Made by a program: the position numbers and the translations under genes. Under the pieces are notes generated by a model, which saw only the letters and a list, made by a program, of their open reading frames with translations, was not told the origin of the DNA and did no database searches. A stretch of 64,000 nucleotides of DNA from Antarcticimicrobium sp040365005 (GTDB taxonomy: Bacteria; Pseudomonadota; Alphaproteobacteria; Rhodobacterales; Rhodobacteraceae): assembly GCF_040365005.1 (NCBI RefSeq), contig NZ_BAABWV010000004.1, positions 232,071 through 296,070 on the forward strand. The letters run 5' to 3'. Shown in pieces: positions 1-8,039 of the stretch (position 1 is its first letter; every line of letters starts with the position of its first letter).

Positions 1-186
1 TTGCAGGGCAGCGTCGATTACTGGTGGCCTCGGGTCGCGGCGAGCTTTGGCTCGACCACCTCGACCAAATCCGAGAGCCTCAAGGCGATGGGGCTGCGCC
101 GCGCGACCAACGCCGAATGGAAGGCCCGCTGGGAGGCCGAGGCCGGTGCCGTGCTGAAACGGCTGGGGCTGACGGTTCCGGCATAA
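1..186 (+). CDS. C-terminal fragment, probable phenylacetyl-CoA epoxidase-type (PaaA-like) subunit
   Basis: Only the last 61 codons are present; the gene begins before the window, so the TTG at base 1 is not a real start. The tail contains YWWPRVAASFG, a K-x-M-G-L-R segment and an E-A-G-A-V-L-K-R-L-G-L end. This resembles the C-terminus of the ferritin-like diiron subunits (PaaA/PaaC family) that epoxidise aromatic acyl-CoA esters, but no catalytic residues are in view. A strong terminator follows at 211-239. The assignment rests on a short similarity recalled from the family and could be wrong; that a real gene ends here is supported by the terminator. Confidence 0.45.
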   Translation: MQGSVDYWWPRVAASFGSTTSTKSESLKAMGLRRATNAEWKARWEAEAGAVLKRLGLTVPA

Positions 187-210
187 CGGATACCAGACTT
201 CGAATAATGG

Positions 211-239
211 AACAGCCCGGCCCCGCGCCGGGCTGTTTT
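211..239 (+). terminator. Rho-independent terminator
   Basis: An 11-bp perfect inverted repeat (211-221 AACAGCCCGGC and 227-237 GCCGGGCTGTT) with a 5-base loop runs into a short T tract. It lies 25 bases after the stop of the first partial gene and ends its transcript. Confidence 0.85.
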
Positions 240-337
240 CTTGTGTCGGCACCGGCAACGGGCCTGCGACGGATCCCGATGCGACGTCTTCGCACCCGTG
301 GGGCCGCACCCCCGTTGTCCGACCCGCGAAGGTCGTC

Positions 338-874
338 TCAGACGGCGCCGGTATATTCGCCGCGCGCCGGATAGTCCTTTTCGATCGCGAAATCGACGGC
401 TTTGACCAGTTCCGAGAAGTGCGGGCGGACGAAGGGCATGGTCTGGATCGAACCGTAATAAAGCGTCTGCTCCGGCGTCACCAGAAACAGGCCGGGCTCG
501 GAGAACAGGGCCGGTTCCTCGATCCCGATGGAGGTCTTGCCGCGCGCGGTGGAGATATAGAGCCCCCATTCCTTTGCCTTGGCCAGCGACAGGTCATAGC
601 CGAATCGCAGCGTTTTTGCGCCGATCTTGTCCGCCATGGCGCGGGTCCGCTCTTCGCCGTCGGAACTGACCGCGATGGTGTTGACGCCACGGGCGGCGAA
701 ATCGTCGACGCGCATCTGGAATTCGCTCAGGTAATTGGCGCAGATCGGGCAATGAAGACCGCGGTAGAAGCAAATCACCGTTCCGCGCTCGGATACCTCG
801 GAGGACAGATCAAAGGCGCCGTGATCCAGTGTCGGCAGGGACAGGTCGGGGGTCTTCTTGCGGGGGATGAGCAT
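338..874 (-). CDS. Peroxiredoxin-like (AhpC/TSA family) protein
   Basis: A 178-residue thioredoxin-fold protein of the AhpC/TSA superfamily, expected to reduce peroxides or disulfides in the cytoplasm. Residues about 10-140 form the redoxin domain. The active-site region reads CFYRGLHCPICANYLSEF, with a CPIC (CxxC) pair where the peroxidatic cysteine is expected; GVNTIAVSSDGEE follows, as is usual in this fold. There is no signal peptide. The ATG at 874 has an AAGAGGT ribosome site. It is divergent from the AraC-type gene at 962, with only 87 bp between them, so that regulator probably controls it. Exact substrate unknown. Confidence 0.82.
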   Translation of the reverse strand: MLIPRKKTPDLSLPTLDHGAFDLSSEVSERGTVICFYRGLHCPICANYLSEFQMRVDDFAARGVNTIAVSSDGEERTRAMADKIGAKTLRFGYDLSLAKAKEWGLYISTARGKTSIGIEEPALFSEPGLFLVTPEQTLYYGSIQTMPFVRPHFSELVKAVDFAIEKDYPARGEYTGAV

Positions 875-961
875 GGATTACCTCTTGTTGGATTGCGTAA
901 TCGGGGTGTATTGCAGATATTGTTATCACGAAAATCCAATTAATCTGACCGAAACACCGAA

Positions 962-1705
962 ATGCCCCGTGCCGACCGACTGACCACCCTGATCTCGCGC
1001 TTTACGCTGAAGGTGCATCCGGCGCCCTTGGGCGAGGCGACGCTGGTGGTGTTGGCCGGTGCCGATGAAAGCCCCAGCAAGGCGGTGTTCCAGCCGCGCC
1101 GCTGCGGGTTCGACATTGCGTCGGACCGGGTTCTGGTCGCGGCCCGGGTCGATTGGGGCGGGATCTCCAACCCGCTGGTCTCGGCCCTGCCGCCGGTGAT
1201 CGAGGTGGACATGACCCGGGACGCCGAGACCCTGGCACTGGCCCGGTTGATGAAGTCCGAGATCGAGGCGCAACGTTGCGGCGCGGCCTCGGTGGTGAAC
1301 CGGCTGGGCGAGGTCCTGGTGGTGCGCATTCTGCGCGGGCAGATCGAGGCGGGCTCGACCCGGCCCGGCGTGCTGGCCGGGCTGTCGGACCCCCGGCTGA
1401 GCCGGGCCATCGTGGCGATCCATGACCGGCCCGGGCACAGTTGGCGCAACGAGGACCTGGCGGATATCGCGGGCCTGTCGCGCAGCCGCTTTGCCGATAT
1501 GTTCCTGACCGCCGTCGGCGAGCCGCCCGCCGCCTATCTGCGCAAGTGGCGCCTGACGCTGGCCCGGCAGGACGTGGAAAAGGGCCACCGGGTCGACGCG
1601 ATTGCCCGCCGCTACGGCTATGGTTCGCCCGAGGGGTTCACCCGGGCCTTCCGCAAGCAGTTCGGCACGCAGCCGATTGCGCTTCGGCCCAAGCCTGCCG
1701 CGTGA
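962..1705 (+). CDS. AraC-family transcriptional regulator
   Basis: A 247-residue regulator. The N-terminal ~130 residues fit the AraC-type ligand-binding cupin (a region rich in D, R and V with LLAR-type helices before the linker). The C-terminal ~100 residues hold the two helix-turn-helix motifs, visible as LADIAGLSRSRFADMF and the second motif IARRYGYGSPEGFTRAFRKQ, which matches the AraC signature. An in-frame stop at 941-943 makes the ATG at 962 the only reasonable start. It is divergent from the peroxiredoxin-like gene. Its ligand cannot be read from the sequence. Confidence 0.9.
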   Translation: MPRADRLTTLISRFTLKVHPAPLGEATLVVLAGADESPSKAVFQPRRCGFDIASDRVLVAARVDWGGISNPLVSALPPVIEVDMTRDAETLALARLMKSEIEAQRCGAASVVNRLGEVLVVRILRGQIEAGSTRPGVLAGLSDPRLSRAIVAIHDRPGHSWRNEDLADIAGLSRSRFADMFLTAVGEPPAAYLRKWRLTLARQDVEKGHRVDAIARRYGYGSPEGFTRAFRKQFGTQPIALRPKPAA

Positions 1706-1823
1706 TCGGGGCGCTTGCGCGCCCAACACCATCGCAAAACCAGATAGCAAACATCAGAAAGTTTCAGTTTTTCAGCTGGCCCCACTGCGTCACACTCATT
1801 TGTGAAGCCAAGGGAGGGCCACC

Positions 1824-2933
1824 ATGAAACTGTCGTTCTTTACGATGCCGATACACCCGCTGGGCAAGCCGTTTGCACAAAGCCTGGCCGAAGACCGCGA
1901 AGCGTTCATCCTGGCCGACAAGCTGGGCTACGCCGAAGCCTATTGCGGCGAGCACACCACCGACCAGGCGGAGATCATCACATCCTGCGTGGCGTTCCTG
2001 GCCAGCCTCGCCTATGAGACCAAGAACATCCGCCTAGGCACCGGCACCGTGAACATGCCCAACTCGCACCCGGCGCGGATCGCGGCCGAGGTCGCGATGC
2101 TGGATCACATGCTGGAAGGGCGGCTGAATTTCGGCATCTCGCCCGGCGGGCTGATGTCGGACGCCGAGATCTTCGGCTCGATGGACAAGGATCGCAACGC
2201 GATGTTCGTCGAATGCATCGACATGGTTCTTGATATCTGGGCCGGACAGGCGCCCTACAACCTCAAGGGCGAATACTGGGAAATCTCGACCGAGCGCACC
2301 ATGATGCGCGACATCGGCCAGGGCGACATCATGAAGCCCTATCAGGACCCGCATCCGCCCATCGTCGGCACCGCCGTGGCGCCGTTCTCGAAGGGCGTCA
2401 GCGCGATGGCCGAGCGCGGCTGGCAGCCGATCTCGGGCAACTTCCTTCTGCCGAAATGGGCCGCGACCCATTGGCCGAAATATGTCGAGGGCTGCGAAAA
2501 GGCGGGCATCGTCCCCGACTATGCCGACTGGCGCGTCGCCAAGAACATCTGCGTCGCCGACGACATGGAGACCGCGCGGGCCTATGCGCGCGATCCGGGC
2601 AGCCCCTATGTGCTGTATTACTCGCAATTGCTGACCAAGATGCGCAAGGGCGGGCGGCTGAACCTCTTCAAGGAGGATCAGAACATGCCCGACGACGATG
2701 TGACGCTGGATTACGTGCTCGATCGCCTTGTGATCCATGGCGATGCGCAATCGGTGGCCGACCAGATCCTTGCCCTGCGCGAAGAGACCGGACCGTTCAA
2801 GCACCTGGTCTATGCCGGTCATGACTGGACCGACTATGACCTGGGCCGCAAGAGCATGATCCTGATGGCCGAAGAGGTGATGCCGATCCTGACGGACGCC
2901 ACCAAGGCGGAACCCACCGCCGCCGCCGCCTGA
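1824..2933 (+). CDS. LLM-class flavin-dependent monooxygenase (oxygenase component)
   Basis: A 369-residue protein with the bacterial luciferase-like TIM-barrel fold. It probably uses reduced FMN and O2 to oxidise a small organic substrate. Visible family features are MKLSFFTMPIHP at the start, YCGEHTTDQAE, IRLGTGTVNMPNSHPARIAA and GRLNFGISPGG. The length is normal for the family (about 330-380). The ribosome site AAGGGAGGGCCACC precedes the ATG. The flavin reductase gene begins 53 bp downstream on the same strand, so the two form a two-component monooxygenase. The C-terminus ends in a low-complexity alanine stretch. The substrate is unknown; terpenoid, alkanal or aromatic compounds are possible. 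Confidence 0.88.
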   Translation: MKLSFFTMPIHPLGKPFAQSLAEDREAFILADKLGYAEAYCGEHTTDQAEIITSCVAFLASLAYETKNIRLGTGTVNMPNSHPARIAAEVAMLDHMLEGRLNFGISPGGLMSDAEIFGSMDKDRNAMFVECIDMVLDIWAGQAPYNLKGEYWEISTERTMMRDIGQGDIMKPYQDPHPPIVGTAVAPFSKGVSAMAERGWQPISGNFLLPKWAATHWPKYVEGCEKAGIVPDYADWRVAKNICVADDMETARAYARDPGSPYVLYYSQLLTKMRKGGRLNLFKEDQNMPDDDVTLDYVLDRLVIHGDAQSVADQILALREETGPFKHLVYAGHDWTDYDLGRKSMILMAEEVMPILTDATKAEPTAAAA

Positions 2934-2986
2934 CGGCCCCACGGGCGCGGCGTGGCCCGCGCCCGTTCCAACCGGGAGGACAAGAC

Positions 2987-3925
2987 ATGACGCAAACGAT
3001 CACCAGACCCGCCATCGACCCCAAGGCCTTTCGCCGCGCGCTCGGCAACTTTGCCACCGGGGTGACGATCATCACCACCCGCGCGCCGGACGGCACCAAG
3101 GTGGGGGTGACCGCCAGCAGCTTCAACTCGCTGTCGATGGACCCGCCCCTGATCCTGTGGAGCAGCATGAAAGAGGCGCGCAGTTGTGCGGTGTTCGAAT
3201 CCGCCACCCATTTCGCGGTCAATATCCTCGCGGCGGACCAGATGGAGATGTCGAACCATTTCGCCCGCCAGCAGCCCGACAAGTTCGCGGGCGTCGTGCA
3301 TGAAGACGGGATCGGCGGCGCCCCGATCTTTCCCGGGTGCGCCGGGCGGTTCCAGTGCGAAAGCTATGCCAAGCTGGACGGCGGCGATCACTGGATCTTT
3401 GTCGGACGCGTCGTGGCCTTTGATGATTTCGGGCGCTCGCCGCTGTGTTTCCACCAGGGGTCCTACGCGATGGTCTACGACCATCCCGACAGCCTTCCCA
3501 AGACAGACCAGGCCAACCTTCCAGACGCGGACCAGGGCCGGATGGGCAACCACGCGTTCTTCCTGATGCTGCGCGCGGTGCGTGCCTATCAGGAGCGGTA
3601 TCAGCCCAAGATGGAAACCCTGGGGCTGAGCGTGATCGAGGCAAGGGTTCTGTTGGTGCTGAACGATCTCTCGGCGCTGACCTCCGAGGAGTTGGTCGTG
3701 CATCTGCACACGCCCGAGACCGAAGCGCATGCGGCGCTGGTCAACCTCGAGGACCGCGGACTCGTGGCGCAGGCCGGCGACAGCTATGACCTGACCGAGG
3801 CCGGGCAGGCCAAGGCCGACCAGTGCTGGCGCGTGGCCGAGGCCAATGCGGAGGAAACCTTTGCCGGTTTCAGCCCGGCGCAGGTCGACACGTTCAACGC
3901 GGTTCTGCGGCATCTCATCGGTTAA
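2987..3925 (+). CDS. Flavin reductase with C-terminal MarR-like domain
   Basis: A 312-residue fusion. Residues ~10-165 are a flavin reductase-like FMN-binding domain (RALGNFATGVTIITTRAPDG, then GVTASSFNSLSMDPPLILW), which supplies reduced flavin to a partner oxygenase. Residues ~180-312 resemble a MarR winged helix (LSVIEARVLLVLNDLSALT, later LTEAGQAKAD). This layout and length match the C1 reductase of Acinetobacter 4-hydroxyphenylacetate hydroxylase, where the MarR-like part is an aromatic-sensing autoinhibitory domain and not a DNA-binding regulator. Here the neighbour is an LLM oxygenase instead of HpaB. The ribosome site GGGAGGACAAGAC precedes ATG. A terminator follows at 3993-4026. Confidence 0.87.
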   Translation: MTQTITRPAIDPKAFRRALGNFATGVTIITTRAPDGTKVGVTASSFNSLSMDPPLILWSSMKEARSCAVFESATHFAVNILAADQMEMSNHFARQQPDKFAGVVHEDGIGGAPIFPGCAGRFQCESYAKLDGGDHWIFVGRVVAFDDFGRSPLCFHQGSYAMVYDHPDSLPKTDQANLPDADQGRMGNHAFFLMLRAVRAYQERYQPKMETLGLSVIEARVLLVLNDLSALTSEELVVHLHTPETEAHAALVNLEDRGLVAQAGDSYDLTEAGQAKADQCWRVAEANAEETFAGFSPAQVDTFNAVLRHLIG

Positions 3926-3992
3926 TCGTTTCCGGTTTTCAGAGGCGAGCTTCTCTCCCCGCTCGGCTCTTCCCCCCCTAAACCGGAAGCGT

Positions 3993-4026
3993 CCCGGCCC
4001 GAGTTTTTCTCGGGTCGGGTTTTTTT
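3993..4026 (+). terminator. Rho-independent terminator
   Basis: An 11-bp stem with one G-U pair (3993-4003 CCCGGCCCGAG and 4009-4019 CTCGGGTCGGG), a T5 loop and a seven-T tail. It closes the LLM/flavin reductase operon before the convergent BKACE gene. Confidence 0.9.
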
Positions 4027-4058
4027 ATGGGGTTTTCCGCTTGAGGCGCGCCAGCCGC

Positions 4059-4856
4059 TCAGGCTGGCGCCGGGTCTGCCGGGGCAAGCGCGCGCAGCGC
4101 GGCGTCCAGGGCGCGGACCCTTTCGGCATTGTCGCGCGCGAGGCTGCCATCCGCGTGCCAGAGCGAGTTCTCGAACCCGACCCGGGCCTTGCCCCCCAGT
4201 TGCACCGCGCGCACAAGGCTGTCGGTTTCCTCGGGGCCAAAGGCACAGGCCATCCAGTCGAACTCCATCCCCTCGGCCCGGGTCAGGGGCTCCAGGTACT
4301 CTTCCAGCGGAACGCTGTCCTGCGCGCCGTTGGCATAGCTGCCCTGGACGAACAGGAGCAGGTGGTGGCGGCCCGGGATCAGGCGGTTGAGGCAGGCGCT
4401 GACAAAGGCGTGCACCTCGTGCGGGGAGTAGAGGATATGCTGGATCTCGATCCCCTCCTCGGCCGCCCAATGGTAGAACTCGAGCGCCTGCGGCCAGTCG
4501 CGGGGCAGGCGCACCATCTCGCGCAGGCCGACCGAGATCTTTTGCGGCCTCAGGCTGCGCATCATGGCGCGTTGTTCCTCGGCCTCATAGCGGCCGGCGG
4601 TCTCTGACGTGACCTGAAGGTACATGCCGGGCACCTGATCGGCCAACCGGTCGATCAGCGCGCGATACCGGCCCGCATCCAGCAGGTGTTTTTCCGCGGC
4701 GTCGCGGATATGGACGTGAATCCCGTCGGCGCCGGCCTGCTGGCAGGCGCGGGCGGTCGCCACGACCTCGTCATCGGTGATCGGCAGTTGCGGGTGGTCG
4801 GCCTTGCCACGACGCGCGCCGTTGGGCGCGACCATCAGCCGGGGCAGCGGGGTCAT
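4059..4856 (-). CDS. BKACE family 3-keto-5-aminohexanoate cleavage-type enzyme (DUF849)
   Basis: A 265-residue TIM-barrel enzyme of the BKACE family. These proteins condense a beta-keto acid with acetyl-CoA and cleave it to acetoacetate and a new CoA ester. The zinc-binding pair is visible as GIHVHIRDA (H47 and H49). The N-terminal VAPNGARRGKADHP is also typical. I chose the ATG at 4856 over the GTG at 4874 because GGGGTGACCCG lies just before it and homologues begin here. The ATG overlaps the stop of a possible 25-codon leader ORF (4853-4930). It is divergent from a LysR-type gene. The keto acid used is unknown. Confidence 0.85.
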   Translation of the reverse strand: MTPLPRLMVAPNGARRGKADHPQLPITDDEVVATARACQQAGADGIHVHIRDAAEKHLLDAGRYRALIDRLADQVPGMYLQVTSETAGRYEAEEQRAMMRSLRPQKISVGLREMVRLPRDWPQALEFYHWAAEEGIEIQHILYSPHEVHAFVSACLNRLIPGRHHLLLFVQGSYANGAQDSVPLEEYLEPLTRAEGMEFDWMACAFGPEETDSLVRAVQLGGKARVGFENSLWHADGSLARDNAERVRALDAALRALAPADPAPA

Positions 4857-4930
4857 CGGGTCACCCCGTGGCACTGGTGCCGGGTGGATGTGGTCTGCGT
4901 CTTGCGGGGATGATCCCAGGGTTGGGTCAT
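4853..4930 (-). CDS. Possible 25-residue leader ORF coupled to the BKACE gene
   Basis: ATG at 4930 opens a 25-codon frame (begins MTQPWDHPRKTQTT) that ends in TGA at 4853-4855, overlapping the BKACE ATG as ATGA. A GAGGAG sits 12 bases upstream of the small ORF. This could be a leader peptide, a translational coupling device or chance. The residues are rich in T, H, Q and R. No known family is recognised. Confidence 0.3.
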   Translation of the reverse strand: MTQPWDHPRKTQTTSTRHQCHGVTR

Positions 4931-4998
4931 GAACACGGCAGGCTCCTCTTCTCCATGTGATCGGCCGAAAATACCGGATGCCAAGCCGTCACAAATAA

Positions 4999-5014
4999 GT
5001 ATAATATTGAATAC
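4999..5014. promoter_or_regulatory. Candidate LysR-type operator dyad
   Basis: GTAT (4999-5002) and ATAC (5011-5014) form a dyad with an AT-rich 8-base centre in the 110-bp gap between the divergent leader/BKACE unit and the LysR gene. Position suits a LysR autoregulatory site, though the spacing is not the classic T-N11-A. Confidence 0.35.
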
Positions 5015-5040
5015 GGACTACAAGAAAAACGGATAGTCTG

Positions 5041-5964
5041 ATGAAGCTTCAACAACTGCGTTACTTTGCTGCGGTCTATGAACAGGGGTCGTTCTCGGCG
5101 GCCGCTGAAAAGGTGAATGCCACGCAGTCGGGCCTGTCGATGCATGTCAGCCAGATCGAGAAACGCTATGACGTGACGCTGTTCCGGCGCAGCTCCTCGG
5201 GGGTGACACCGACCGAGACGGGGCGGGCCTTCTATCTGGAGGCGGTCAAGGTGCTCTCGGCGGCGCGTCATGCGGAGGACCGTTTGCGGAACCTGTCCAA
5301 GGCCGTTGTCGGCAATGTGCATGTCGGGCTGATGCCCTCGTTCACACGGTCGGTCCTGACCTCGGTGCTGCTGCGGATGTCGCAGGAGTACCCCGAGGTG
5401 CGCGTGTCGATCTCGGAGGCCTATTCCGGCGCCCTGGCCAACGAAGTGGCCGAGGGACGGCTGGAATTCGCGGTGGTGCCGGCCACCTTTGACCTGAGCG
5501 AGGTGCTGGAGTCCAAGGTGATGGGCGAGGACCGCGAATGCCTTGTCTATGCACGGGATCGCGAGCTGCCGGTGCGGGACGGCGGCATCCGCCTGGCCGA
5601 GGTGACGCCGCTGCGGCTGGTGCTGCCGGGGCCGACCAATGCGCGGCGGCACCGGATCGAGACCTATCTGGCGGTCAACAACATCGAACTGGCCGACAGG
5701 TTGGAACTGGACACGATGCACGGCACATTGGACCTGGTGGCGAATTCCGACTGGGTGTCGATCCTTCCAGGTGTCTTGTGCCTGCCCGATCTGGATGGCA
5801 AGCGGCGCAAGATCGTGCCGCTGGTCGATCCCCCGCTCACCGTGAACTACATGTTGATCCATGCCCGCAAGCAACCGCTGAGCATTGCCGCGCAGGCCTT
5901 TGCCAACGTCCTTCAGGAAGAGCTGAACTCGGTCCTTGAAATTCCGCCCGTCAGCCAGGGCTGA
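5041..5964 (+). CDS. LysR-family transcriptional regulator
   Basis: A 307-residue regulator of normal LTTR length. Residues 1-60 are the winged HTH (MKLQQLRYFAAVYEQGSFSA, then ATQSGLSMHVSQIEKRY); residues ~90-300 are the periplasmic-binding-like effector domain. It is divergent from the BKACE gene, the usual LTTR arrangement, so it probably controls that gene and itself. The first 300 residues fit one continuous frame with no damage. The effector is unknown; a keto acid or its precursor would fit the neighbour. Confidence 0.92.
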   Translation: MKLQQLRYFAAVYEQGSFSAAAEKVNATQSGLSMHVSQIEKRYDVTLFRRSSSGVTPTETGRAFYLEAVKVLSAARHAEDRLRNLSKAVVGNVHVGLMPSFTRSVLTSVLLRMSQEYPEVRVSISEAYSGALANEVAEGRLEFAVVPATFDLSEVLESKVMGEDRECLVYARDRELPVRDGGIRLAEVTPLRLVLPGPTNARRHRIETYLAVNNIELADRLELDTMHGTLDLVANSDWVSILPGVLCLPDLDGKRRKIVPLVDPPLTVNYMLIHARKQPLSIAAQAFANVLQEELNSVLEIPPVSQG

Positions 5965-5970
5965 CGGGCG
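5945..5970. terminator. Hairpin between convergent genes
   Basis: A 12-bp perfect inverted repeat (CGCCCGTCAGCC / GGCTGACGGGCG) with a 2-base centre overlaps the end of the LysR gene, ahead of the convergent dctM. It has no T tract, so it is a weak or bidirectional terminator at best. A direct repeat TTCTGATCCGG follows it. Confidence 0.5.
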
Positions 5971-6006
5971 TTCAGGTACTGTTCTGATCCGGTTCTGATC
6001 CGGGGC

Positions 6007-7323
6007 TCAGATGATGGCGTTGGGCAGCCAGGTGCTGAGCTCCGGCCAGACCAGCACCATGATCGCCACGGCGAGGATCAGGATCCAGAACGGGATCGCC
6101 CCCTTGAAGATGTCCGCAAGGCTGACGGTTCGATCCGGAACCGACGCCTTGACCGTGAACACCAGCAGGCCGAAGGGCGGCGTCAGAAGCCCCGCCTCGA
6201 TCACCAGGATGCCGAAGATCGCGAAGGCCAGCGGATCGATTCCCAGCGTGGTGGCAACCGGCGCGAAGATCGGCACGCTCAGCAGGATGATCGAGGTCGA
6301 GTCAATGAACATGCCCAGCAGGATCCAGACCGAGAAGATGATTCCCACCACCACCACCGGGCTTTCACTGACCGAGAAGAGCAGATCGGTGATCACCTGC
6401 GTGGCGCCGCCCATGGCCAGAAAGCGCGAATACATCGAGGCCGCGATTAGCAGGATCATGATCGGCGCGGTGATTCGCCCGGCGCTGTAGATCGCATCCA
6501 TGACATCCTTGCGCGTCATTCCCTTGGCCAGCCCCAGCAGGAAGGCGCCCATGGTGCCAAACCCGGCCGCCTCTGTCGGGGTGAGAAAGCCGCCCCAGAT
6601 GCCGCCGATCACGATGCCGATCAGCCCGAGGATCGCCAGGCCGCCCAGCAATTGCCGCCGAATCACGACCGGGTCGTCCCCGGCCACGTCCTGTGCGGAC
6701 AGGAGCGGGGCGCAGTCGGGATTGCGGATCGCGTAAACGACGCAATATCCGCAGAACGCCAGCGCCAGGATCAGCCCGGGAATCAGCCCCGCGATGAACA
6801 GCGCACCGATGGATTGCTCGGTCAGCACGGCCCAGACGATCATCAGGATCGAGGGCGGGATCAGCATCCCGAGGCAGGCGCTGCCCGCAACCGTGCCCAG
6901 CGAAAACCGCTTGCTGTAACCGAGGGCCACCATCTCCGGGTAGGCGATTCGGGAAAAGGTGGCGGCGGCGGCGATCGACACGCCGGTGATCGCCGCAAAG
7001 ATCGCGTTGCCCACCACGGTCGCCACGCCAAGACAGCCGGGCAGGCGCCGGAAGGCCCGGTTGCACAGCCCGTACAGATCGTTGGCCGAGCCTGACCGGC
7101 TGACGAAATCCCCCATCAGGACGAACAGGGGAATGATGATGAAGACATCCTTGCGCAGCGCCTCGTAGGCGGTGGTGCTGAGGATCGACAGGCCGATATC
7201 CACGCTGCCCATCATCCAGGCGACGCCGACGAAGCTGACCGTGCCCAGCGCCACCGCAAGATGGACGCCGAGGAAGATGAACAGCATGAGCAGGCCGAGA
7301 ATGCCGAAAATGGTAATGGTCAT
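6007..7323 (-). CDS. dctM: TRAP transporter large permease (DctM type)
   Basis: A 438-residue inner-membrane protein with about 12 hydrophobic segments, the ion-coupled transport subunit of a tripartite ATP-independent periplasmic transporter. DctM-family features include VALMGD-like FVLMGDFVSRSG, the SACLGMLIPPSILMIVWAVL segment and repeated glycine-rich helices. The ATG at 7323 overlaps the dctQ stop as ATGA. With dctQ and the divergent dctP it forms one transporter for an organic acid or related anion; the substrate cannot be read from the sequence. Confidence 0.94.
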   Translation of the reverse strand: MTITIFGILGLLMLFIFLGVHLAVALGTVSFVGVAWMMGSVDIGLSILSTTAYEALRKDVFIIIPLFVLMGDFVSRSGSANDLYGLCNRAFRRLPGCLGVATVVGNAIFAAITGVSIAAAATFSRIAYPEMVALGYSKRFSLGTVAGSACLGMLIPPSILMIVWAVLTEQSIGALFIAGLIPGLILALAFCGYCVVYAIRNPDCAPLLSAQDVAGDDPVVIRRQLLGGLAILGLIGIVIGGIWGGFLTPTEAAGFGTMGAFLLGLAKGMTRKDVMDAIYSAGRITAPIMILLIAASMYSRFLAMGGATQVITDLLFSVSESPVVVVGIIFSVWILLGMFIDSTSIILLSVPIFAPVATTLGIDPLAFAIFGILVIEAGLLTPPFGLLVFTVKASVPDRTVSLADIFKGAIPFWILILAVAIMVLVWPELSTWLPNAII

Positions 7324-7856
7324 GTCTGGTCAGCTCCTGCCAGGGATTTCGGGGCGGGTTTGGGGGCGTCGGGGACCTTGCCCTGCGGGCCGCGCAGGTC
7401 CGTGATAAAGGCGGATACATAGGCCACGGCGGCAAAGACGCTCGAGACCACGAGCAGGCAGCGCACCGGCCAGGTATAGATTCGCATCGCCCCTTCGCCT
7501 TCGTATTCGCCAAGCCGGATCGCCGCCAACGCCGGGGGGATCGAGGCATAGGCCACAGCGGCGAACAGCAACGCCCCCAGCAGCCAGGCAAAGACCCGCA
7601 GCATGCGTGCGCCGCGCGGGCTCAGCGAGTCGAGCAGGATCGTCGTGCGCAGCATCGAACCCGAATAGACCGCCAGCGGCAGTTGCAGGAACGTGACCGC
7701 GATGACCGAGTTCTGCAGGATCTCCTTGGTGCCCGCGATTGGATGCAGGAACAGGGTACGCCCCAGAACGTCGGCGATGATCAGCAGGGCAAGCAAGAAG
7801 ACCCATACAGCCGATAGAACATGCGCCCATCGCGCGATTGCCAGTTGAAGTCTCAT
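7320..7856 (-). CDS. dctQ: TRAP transporter small permease (DctQ type)
   Basis: A 178-residue protein with four hydrophobic helices, the usual DctQ topology, that partners dctM in the membrane. Helix 1 is WAHVLSAVWVFLLALLII; DVLGRTLFLHPIAGTKEI is the conserved loop after it. I take ATG 7856 instead of the GTG 7859 because GGAGGAG stands directly upstream. It is the first gene of the minus-strand TRAP unit and lies opposite dctP across a 183-bp promoter region with a TetR-type palindrome. Confidence 0.9.
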   Translation of the reverse strand: MRLQLAIARWAHVLSAVWVFLLALLIIADVLGRTLFLHPIAGTKEILQNSVIAVTFLQLPLAVYSGSMLRTTILLDSLSPRGARMLRVFAWLLGALLFAAVAYASIPPALAAIRLGEYEGEGAMRIYTWPVRCLLVVSSVFAAVAYVSAFITDLRGPQGKVPDAPKPAPKSLAGADQT

Positions 7857-7923
7857 CACTCCTCCTCAGTGCTGATGTCCCGGAACAGCGTAGGTGGCGC
7901 GACCGCATTGCACAAGATTTTTG

Positions 7924-7939
7924 TTTATCGTTCGATAAA
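7924..7939. promoter_or_regulatory. TetR-regulon operator, site 1 (TRAP promoter)
   Basis: TTTATCG-TT-CGATAAA, a perfect 7-bp dyad, lies between dctQ and dctP. The same TTATC-N4-GATAA core occurs at 11500-11513 and 12277-12290, next to a TetR gene, and I noticed it at no other promoter. Repressor binding here would silence both arms of the TRAP system. Confidence 0.65.
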
Positions 7940-8039
7940 TTAATGTATCACTGGTCCTCAGCCGCGATTCAACCCGGACGCAAAACGCGTGACCCCGTGG
8001 GAAAAAGCGGCACAATGTCTTGAAGGGAGGACATCTATC

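Noticed and set aside
2034..2942. 302-codon frame opposite the LLM gene
   Set aside because: Shadow of the LLM gene, with no independent start signal or recognisable fold.
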